Made by a program: the position numbers and the translations under genes. Under the pieces are notes generated by a model. The model ran no database searches and was not told where the DNA came from. It saw nothing but the letters and a program-made list of their open reading frames with translations. Below are positions 59,044 through 64,000 of a stretch of 64,000 nucleotides of DNA, piece by piece; the first letter of the stretch is position 1; each line of letters starts with the position of its first letter. The DNA comes from Emticicia sp. C21 (GTDB taxonomy: Bacteria; Bacteroidota; Bacteroidia; Cytophagales; Spirosomataceae): positions 62,001-126,000 of the forward strand of contig NZ_QVMT01000007.1 of the NCBI RefSeq assembly GCF_003418935.1, in the 5' to 3' direction.

Positions 59044-59697
59044 TTACTTCAATAATTCTGCTACCTCAAAACTTACTGTAGCCTGATTGGCACTGGTTTT
59101 CACCAACGGGTTTTTCGGTAATGGAATGCTTATCTTATCATCGAAATTAATAGCCAGATTTTTAGCTGGTATTTTCAGATAAAAAGTATCCTGATATGCC
59201 TTTAAAGCTGAAGCAGGTCCTTCTACTACAATCTCTGCAGGTACTACAGTAATCAGGCTAGATATTACAAAGTTTTTCTCTAAATCTACACCCAGACTAT
59301 CAACTTTCAACATCACTTTCTTTATATACTTCTTTTCGAAATTCAAAGCGAAGGTATCCGTAACAATATAGTTGATCTTTGAATCTTTCAGCTTTGCAGA
59401 AAGTTTTTCTGACAAAACCGTTGCGTTTAGTTGTCTTTCGCTTTCGGGATGTTCAACCTCATATAAAAGAGGAGAATCATTGAGAGAAAGATTATCCTTT
59501 AACAAATTCCACCCTGTACTCGACAAACTTACTCTGATAGTTTTAGGCAATGGAGTAGTTGGAATATAGCGTGAATCGTCGTATATTATCTCTAATGGAT
59601 AATTGATCTTGGTTGTGTAGCCTGACTTATTCAGGGCATGTAATAGCCAGAATATAGCAGCCACAAAAAAACACAAGACTAATGTTTTGAAATTCAT
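59044..59697 (-). CDS. YbbR-like membrane-anchored protein
   Basis: 217 residues: an N-terminal membrane helix (LVLCFFVAAIFWLLHAL), then about two beta-rich YbbR-type repeats (YPLEIIYDDSRYIPTTPLP, then VVPAEIVVEGPASALKAY). In other bacteria YbbR/CdaR binds and tunes the c-di-AMP cyclase CdaA. Here the partner is not seen. It stands in the same run as yajC, DUF1573, YtxH and nusB, a conserved Bacteroidota order. Confidence 0.75.
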   Translation of the reverse strand: MNFKTLVLCFFVAAIFWLLHALNKSGYTTKINYPLEIIYDDSRYIPTTPLPKTIRVSLSSTGWNLLKDNLSLNDSPLLYEVEHPESERQLNATVLSEKLSAKLKDSKINYIVTDTFALNFEKKYIKKVMLKVDSLGVDLEKNFVISSLITVVPAEIVVEGPASALKAYQDTFYLKIPAKNLAINFDDKISIPLPKNPLVKTSANQATVSFEVAELLK

Positions 59698-59750
59698 ACA
59701 ATATTAAGGCGCTTGCACGGCTATTTATTCACTCGCAAATTAAGAGCCTC

Positions 59751-60029
59751 TTATTTTTTTCTTGCGATTGATGTTTTTTCAAAAGTCAATCTTGCACCAC
59801 CACCTGCCGAAATCGTAACGGTAGTTTCATCTTTCGATACTATTTTACCATGCATTCCGCCAAACGTTACTACTTCATCTCCTTCTTTCAATTCTTCTAC
59901 CATTTTCTTCTGGTCTTGTGATTTTTTCTGTTGCGGACGTATCATAAAGAAATAGAATACCGCAATCATGCCGACCATCATTATTATCGAAAACATTCCG
60001 TTTCCGCCTTGTGCTTGTAAGAGTACCAT
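59751..60029 (-). CDS. yajC: Preprotein translocase subunit YajC
   Basis: 92 residues: one membrane helix near the N terminus (MFSIIMMVGMIAVFYFFMI) followed by RPQQKKSQDQKKMVEELKEGDEVV, the YajC signature. YajC sits with SecDF at the Sec translocon. SecDF is not in this window. The gene follows the DUF1573 gene by 21 bp. Confidence 0.95.
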   Translation of the reverse strand: MVLLQAQGGNGMFSIIMMVGMIAVFYFFMIRPQQKKSQDQKKMVEELKEGDEVVTFGGMHGKIVSKDETTVTISAGGGARLTFEKTSIARKK

Positions 60030-60050
60030 TGGTTTATCTTTTAGTGGGGG

Positions 60051-60545
60051 TTATTTCAATACTTTTTTTACTTTATCTAATAGCGCTTGCGCTGAGTCAG
60101 ATTTCTGACTCGACAATACTTCGGCTGTAAACGACAGCACCGTTTGAGGCGGCGCAGCATTAGAAAAAACGGTTACAAATTTTTTGTTGACACCTACTTT
60201 ACCTAGGCTATTAAAACGCACAACAATCTTGTCTTTCTGCCCCACTCCTACCGGAGCATCAGGTTTTGAAGCTACTGTGCAGCCACATTGCACCTGTACA
60301 TTCAGAATTTGCAGCGGACTCTTGCCTGTATTTTTAAATACAAACTCATGCTCTTTTATATCTCCTTCTTTCAGGGTACCGAAATCGAAGCTTTCCTGCT
60401 CAAATTCAATCTTAGGAGCATTTGCCAAAGCAGCCAATGAGTCTTCGCTGCTCATACTACCTCCTTTCGAATCAACCAGGTTACAAGAGAAATTCAGACC
60501 GCCCAAAATTACCACCGTAAACAAGGCTAGGAGTACTTTTTTCAT
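60051..60545 (-). CDS. DUF1573 lipoprotein
   Basis: 164 residues. The signal peptide ends at FSC22, a lipobox. The mature part is a single DUF1573 Ig-like domain (IEFEQESFDFGTLKEGDIKEHEFVF, with VQCGCTVASKPDAP). DUF1573 is very common in Bacteroidota; function unknown. Confidence 0.92.
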   Translation of the reverse strand: MKKVLLALFTVVILGGLNFSCNLVDSKGGSMSSEDSLAALANAPKIEFEQESFDFGTLKEGDIKEHEFVFKNTGKSPLQILNVQVQCGCTVASKPDAPVGVGQKDKIVVRFNSLGKVGVNKKFVTVFSNAAPPQTVLSFTAEVLSSQKSDSAQALLDKVKKVLK

Positions 60546-60573
60546 TATTTTATAATTAAACTTTAAGGTCTGA

Positions 60574-60894
60574 TTAGTTTCTTGATTTTATCTGGTTCAT
60601 CAAAGACTCAACATCTTCCAATAGTTTTTCGGCTTTCTGACGAGCCTCACTTACTACTTTTTGTCCTTCTGCTTTGGCAGAACTATCACCGCCTACTACT
60701 TCCATCGCTACTTCGTCTCCTCTTTCAACCAAGTCATTGATAAATTTCTGTAATTGTTCACGATATCTCGACAAACGGTATGATAGTTTATCACGTGTAA
60801 TTTCTCCTTTATCAGGTGCATATAAAACACCCAAAGCGGCTCCTGTTGCCACACCCACTAAAAATGAAATAAATGTTCTTGATGAATTGCTCAT
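60574..60894 (-). CDS. YtxH domain protein
   Basis: 106 residues: a glycine-rich membrane helix at the start (FLVGVATGAALGVLYAP) and DKGEITRDKLSYRL, the YtxH core, then a helical tail. YtxH proteins are small stress-linked membrane proteins in Firmicutes and Bacteroidota. Confidence 0.88.
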   Translation of the reverse strand: MSNSSRTFISFLVGVATGAALGVLYAPDKGEITRDKLSYRLSRYREQLQKFINDLVERGDEVAMEVVGGDSSAKAEGQKVVSEARQKAEKLLEDVESLMNQIKSRN

Positions 60895-60988
60895 AATACC
60901 CGTGTCCCTGATGGGATATTTAATAATGGATAATCATTTGATTCTTGTTCCGACAGTAAATTAAATGCTTAGTGTCGGAATATTCAAT

Positions 60989-62125
60989 TTATTTATTGTC
61001 TAACATTCCTCTTCCGCTTTTGCGAATTCTACCAGACTCTTTCAGTTCTTTAGAAAGACTATCCAGAATACCATTTACAAACTGGCCACTTTTCGGAGTG
61101 CTATAATCTTTGGCTATTTCAATGATTTCGTTGATAGTTACTTTGACCGGAATGCTAGGATAATTCAACATTTCAACCAAAGCCATTTTCAACAATATCT
61201 GGTCAGTTTCTGAAATACGCTCTATTTCCCAGTTTTTCAACTTCGGAATCAGAATTTCTTCCAGGTCTTTTTCTTCCAGAATACTTTTGCGATACAAAGT
61301 TTGTAAAAAATCTTTTCTTTCATTCCATTCTTCGTCTAAAAGAGCAATTTTAAATTTGCCGTCTTCTACAAATGACTGAAATGTGTGCGTAATAGCCGAG
61401 CGAAGTGTTTCAATATCGTCAATCCAATACAAATCCTGTTTCTCGAAATACTCTGATGTCAATTCATTTTTCAGAATCACATTTTTCAACAGGTATTTTA
61501 AAAACGAGAAGTCTTCTTCTAAAGTATGATTTTTCTTGGCACAATACTCTGTATAATGTGAATTGTTGCGCAATACCTCACGATACAATTTAGCAATCAA
61601 TACCTGTTCGGTACTCCAATTGACATTACGACGGATGGCTTGTGTTTCGAGTAATCTTTCCTGACGAAGTTTTTTGATTATCTGATTGTCTGATAATTTA
61701 GATTGGGTAGCATTTCTGTCATCTGCTTCGGCGCGATCGGCCAATTCGATGAAGAGCAATAAAATTTGTAGATATAATTCGTAGACCTTTTCGGCCTCAA
61801 GTACCATTCTACCGGCATAGTGTTCAATGTCTTTTTTGTTTTTAAGCAGAAAGAAATCTCTGGCTTTCTCTACCGACATTTTCACTTCTTGTGGAGCAGT
61901 AAAATCATCTTCCTCACGGCGGGAAAACTCTTCCTGAAGCAATTGTTGTCCTAATTTTTTGTATCCCTCTAGTTTCTCGCGGTCCTGAAATTCCATTGAA
62001 TTCAAGTCCGGCGCGAAATCATCTGCAATGAGGTCTAATGATAACTGGAAATTCGCACCCTCAGCTTGTTTATAAGCATATAAGGCTTGCATCGCACGAA
62101 TCCGTATGAGGCGTCTGTTAAGCAT
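60989..62125 (-). CDS. nusB: Transcription antitermination factor NusB (long Bacteroidota form)
   Basis: 378 residues. The NusB domain proper lies at about 250-370 (YRKSILEEKDLEEILIPKLKNW, then RISETDQILLKMALVEML and INEIIEIAKDYSTPKSGQFVNGILD). NusB is otherwise about 140 residues; the extra 240 N-terminal residues begin RRLIRIRAMQALYAYKQ, which is itself the normal N terminus of NusB, so the extra part is an internal helical insertion. NusB with NusE binds boxA RNA during rRNA transcription. A TAATTTTG element lies at 62155-62162 (minus strand). Confidence 0.93.
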   Translation of the reverse strand: MLNRRLIRIRAMQALYAYKQAEGANFQLSLDLIADDFAPDLNSMEFQDREKLEGYKKLGQQLLQEEFSRREEDDFTAPQEVKMSVEKARDFFLLKNKKDIEHYAGRMVLEAEKVYELYLQILLLFIELADRAEADDRNATQSKLSDNQIIKKLRQERLLETQAIRRNVNWSTEQVLIAKLYREVLRNNSHYTEYCAKKNHTLEEDFSFLKYLLKNVILKNELTSEYFEKQDLYWIDDIETLRSAITHTFQSFVEDGKFKIALLDEEWNERKDFLQTLYRKSILEEKDLEEILIPKLKNWEIERISETDQILLKMALVEMLNYPSIPVKVTINEIIEIAKDYSTPKSGQFVNGILDSLSKELKESGRIRKSGRGMLDNK

Positions 62126-62154
62126 GGGTGTTCAAAGAACGATTTAATAAGCCG

Positions 62155-62162
62155 CAAAATTA
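62155..62162 (-). promoter_or_regulatory. Candidate -7 promoter element for nusB
   Basis: The minus strand reads TAATTTTG, a full TAnnTTTG match, 29 bp before the ATG. No -33 element was found. Confidence 0.35.
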
Positions 62163-62400
62163 ATAAAAATTCAGGAGATTGCCTAAAGCCATGTGTTGGA
62201 ATTTGTTATTTCACCATCTTGTACCTATAAACAAAGTACTATTTTCACTTCAGTTTCAGCATGAATTTTGTTAGACTTTTCTATCGAAGAAATATTGGAA
62301 TTATTATATAATATTTCGTCTTAAATTTCATTATAATAAAACATCTGCCCGATGTAGTAAAATTGACACCTCTCTGAATGTATCCTTACCGGGCAAATGC

Positions 62401-62430
62401 TTGAAATAATCAGATTTTTTATTAGATTTG
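62401..62430 (+). promoter_or_regulatory. Promoter of the S41 peptidase gene
   Basis: TTG at 62401-62403 and TAGATTTG at 62423-62430 (full TAnnTTTG match) are 19 bp apart. The RNA would start about 14 bases before the ATG at 62451. Confidence 0.6.
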
Positions 62431-62450
62431 AGGAAGAATCTTAGCCTGCG

Positions 62451-63944
62451 ATGAAAAGAATTTTTACTTATATCCTGACACATTTACTCCTTTTCAGTAG
62501 TTTATTTGCTTTTGCCCAAACGTACTCAGGCGAGCAGATTAAAGAAGATCTGTCTTCATTGAAAAATGAAATTGAGAAGTATCATCCCGACCCTTACAAA
62601 TATATTTCCAAAGAAAAATATCAGTCTCTACACGATTCTATTGCCGGAACCATCAAAGGCCGAATGTCTTTACGCGAGGCCTATTTTGCTCTTTTACCTA
62701 TGGTACAAGCCATTGGTTGCGGGCACACCCATATGATGCTTGACCGGCGTCTGCTGGCTAAAAGTGCCTCCTCTTCAGAAAGGCCCAAGTACTTCCCATT
62801 CAGTGTTCGCTTCATTAATGACCAGTTATTAGTATCAAGAAATTACTCGGCCGATAAAAAGATAACCCGTGGTGCAGAAATCTTAGAAATTGATGGGCAG
62901 CCTGTTAAGAAGATTATAGAAAGTTTAGAGAAAAAATCCTATTATAACGGCGATGGCATTAATCCGAATGCCCGAAAATACTATGCCATCCGTGAATTCA
63001 GGAAATTGTACTATTTATGGAAAGGTGAGCAGGAGACTTTTTCTATTAGCTACCGTAAACAAGGCCAGGAAAAACCAAAAACTACTAAAATAGATGCCAA
63101 AGATACCTATTTTATGGAAAAAATGATGGAAACGCGCTATCCCGATGTTGACGAAGATACTACGGGTATGGTATCTTATCGGGTTATTGATTCTACAAAA
63201 AAAGTAGCAATGGTTGATGTGCGCTCGTTCATGTATGATTTTAATAGTATGAGCAGAGGGAATTTTGAGGGTGAAACCAAGAAGATTTTCAGGAAATTGC
63301 ATGAGAACAAAATCGAAAATCTGATTCTTGATTTGAGGGGCAATTCGGGTGGATTGCTGGAATATTCTATTTTCTTGCTCCGCTACTTTACCAATCAACC
63401 TTTTGATGCTTATCGCTTGGGTTTCCGGGATGAAAGTTTGAAAAAACTCAAACAGGATTATAAGAAGTTTGATGGCGGCTATGCCAAAGAAGCGGCTACC
63501 AGATTAAATACAGAGTTTTCGGTCAGAAATCAGGATGGTTTCTTAGAAAGTAAATATGTGCAGAAACAACGTCCGCACGATGAATTCAGATTTAATAAAA
63601 ATGTATATGTCTTAATGAACGGAGGTACTTTCTCTGCCGCAGCATTGCTGGTATCTAAACTACATAATATGGGCGTAGGTACTTATGTGGGCATGAGTTG
63701 TGGTGGTGCCTACGATGGTTGCTCGGCAGCTCAGTTTTCAACGATTCAATTGCCTAATACATCTTTAGAAATATCGCTACCTTTAGGAAGAATCCTCTAT
63801 AATGTGGACGCTAAGAAATATGATAAGCCTATTCTACAACCTGACTTTGAGGTAAGCGCCAATCTGGATGATTTCCTGAAAAACGAAGATACCGTACTGA
63901 AGTTCACTTTAAATCTGATTAAAAACAACGTCAAAATCAGATAA
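62451..63944 (+). CDS. Exported S41 family peptidase (C-terminal processing type)
   Basis: 497 residues. A signal peptide (1-23, LFAFAQ), a helical N-terminal part with ALLPMVQAIGCGHTHM, a PDZ-like region (SADKKITRGAEILEIDGQPV), and the S41 core: NLILDLRGNSGGLLEY at about 281-296 and nucleophile Ser395 in NGGTFSAAAL. The spacing to the next Lys (404) does not fit the Ser-Lys dyad of CtpA, so the Ser-His-Glu scheme of tricorn-like members, or a non-peptidase role, is possible. Probably periplasmic. The gene stands alone. Confidence 0.85.
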   Translation: MKRIFTYILTHLLLFSSLFAFAQTYSGEQIKEDLSSLKNEIEKYHPDPYKYISKEKYQSLHDSIAGTIKGRMSLREAYFALLPMVQAIGCGHTHMMLDRRLLAKSASSSERPKYFPFSVRFINDQLLVSRNYSADKKITRGAEILEIDGQPVKKIIESLEKKSYYNGDGINPNARKYYAIREFRKLYYLWKGEQETFSISYRKQGQEKPKTTKIDAKDTYFMEKMMETRYPDVDEDTTGMVSYRVIDSTKKVAMVDVRSFMYDFNSMSRGNFEGETKKIFRKLHENKIENLILDLRGNSGGLLEYSIFLLRYFTNQPFDAYRLGFRDESLKKLKQDYKKFDGGYAKEAATRLNTEFSVRNQDGFLESKYVQKQRPHDEFRFNKNVYVLMNGGTFSAAALLVSKLHNMGVGTYVGMSCGGAYDGCSAAQFSTIQLPNTSLEISLPLGRILYNVDAKKYDKPILQPDFEVSANLDDFLKNEDTVLKFTLNLIKNNVKIR

Positions 63945-64000
63945 TCTACTTTTTTTCGTTAGATCAATACTTGCAGATTAACCTATCTGTCTGCTTAATT

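Larger units (their letters stand above)
62126..62450. other. Divergent intergenic region between nusB and the S41 peptidase
   Basis: AT-rich with no gene. It holds the S41 promoter at 62401-62430 and a weak 8-bp inverted repeat GAAATATT/AATATTTC (62289-62317). For nusB there is only TAATTTTG (62155-62162, minus strand). Confidence 0.5.

Noticed and set aside
63015-63398. 127-codon minus-strand frame inside the S41 peptidase gene
   Set aside because: Shadow of the conserved S41 core on the plus strand.
1-64000. tRNA, rRNA, CRISPR, prophage or intact insertion sequences
   Set aside because: I saw no T-loop/acceptor patterns, rRNA segments, regular direct repeats with spacers, transposases or phage structural genes; the S74 fibre alone does not indicate a phage. 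A tRNAscan or CRISPR search was not possible.

Overview
The window reads as chromosome of an AT-rich member of the Bacteroidota, most probably the order Cytophagales. The grounds are family content and signals: a hybrid sensor kinase with a double propeller, a 7TM-DISM receptor fused to a LuxR helix-turn-helix, an exosortase N cluster, lamin-tail surface proteins, a NusB more than twice the usual length, DUF1573/YtxH/YajC/YbbR genes in a row, and many promoters close to the Bacteroidota form TTTG - about 20 bp - TAnnTTTG. Shine-Dalgarno sequences are mostly absent. I see no rRNA, tRNA, CRISPR array, prophage or intact insertion sequence.

Layout. 1-7.6 kb: a truncated acyltransferase, three GNAT acetyltransferases, a double universal stress protein, a methyltransferase, two sensory regulators (AraC, Crp/Fnr), a dienelactone-hydrolase-like secreted protein and small membrane proteins. 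7.9-12.1 kb: a 1383-residue hybrid kinase, facing a GH43 glycosidase across a shared terminator. 13.3-16.5 kb: small envelope proteins, an MgtC-like protein, a histone-H1-like Lys/Ala/Pro protein and an SPFH-like protein. 16.6-24.3 kb: a surface-protein block with a lamin-tail protein, a membrane-bound LuxR regulator, an S74-chaperoned fibre, a three-module VGxW protein and two DUF3592 membrane proteins. 24.7-30.0 kb: a serine beta-lactamase-like hydrolase, uvrC, an AraC regulator, a quinone-reductase-like oxidoreductase and a cupin. 30.4-32.3 kb: DUF1361, diacylglycerol kinase, a membrane protein and a winged-helix regulator. 32.4-37.8 kb: the exosortase N unit, bounded by its own promoter and terminator. 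37.9-45.8 kb: a Bax-inhibitor-1 homologue, a 1819-residue thioester alpha-2-macroglobulin lipoprotein and lptB. 45.9-49.3 kb: an ECF sigma factor operon with a candidate anti-sigma factor and two envelope proteins. 49.4-49.6 kb: a 189-bp fold-back element. 49.7-58.9 kb: Crp/Fnr, DinB, recJ, fadJ with an upstream nucleotidyltransferase, LD-carboxypeptidase, a Kir-type potassium channel and a DUF721 protein. 59.0-62.1 kb: YbbR-like, yajC, DUF1573, YtxH and nusB. 62.4-63.9 kb: an S41 peptidase.

Most of the window serves the cell envelope: making it (lptB, dgkA, LdcA, YajC), guarding it (alpha-2-macroglobulin, USP, ECF operon) and decorating it (exosortase N substrate, S74 fibre, lamin-tail proteins). 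The strongest system-level signal is the exosortase N unit, in which one protease-transpeptidase sits next to what looks like its only substrate. The least explained DNA is the fold-back element at 49409-49597 and the terminator-like hairpin inside the signal-peptide codons of the lamin-tail gene. All family assignments come from reading motifs by eye; no database search was run.
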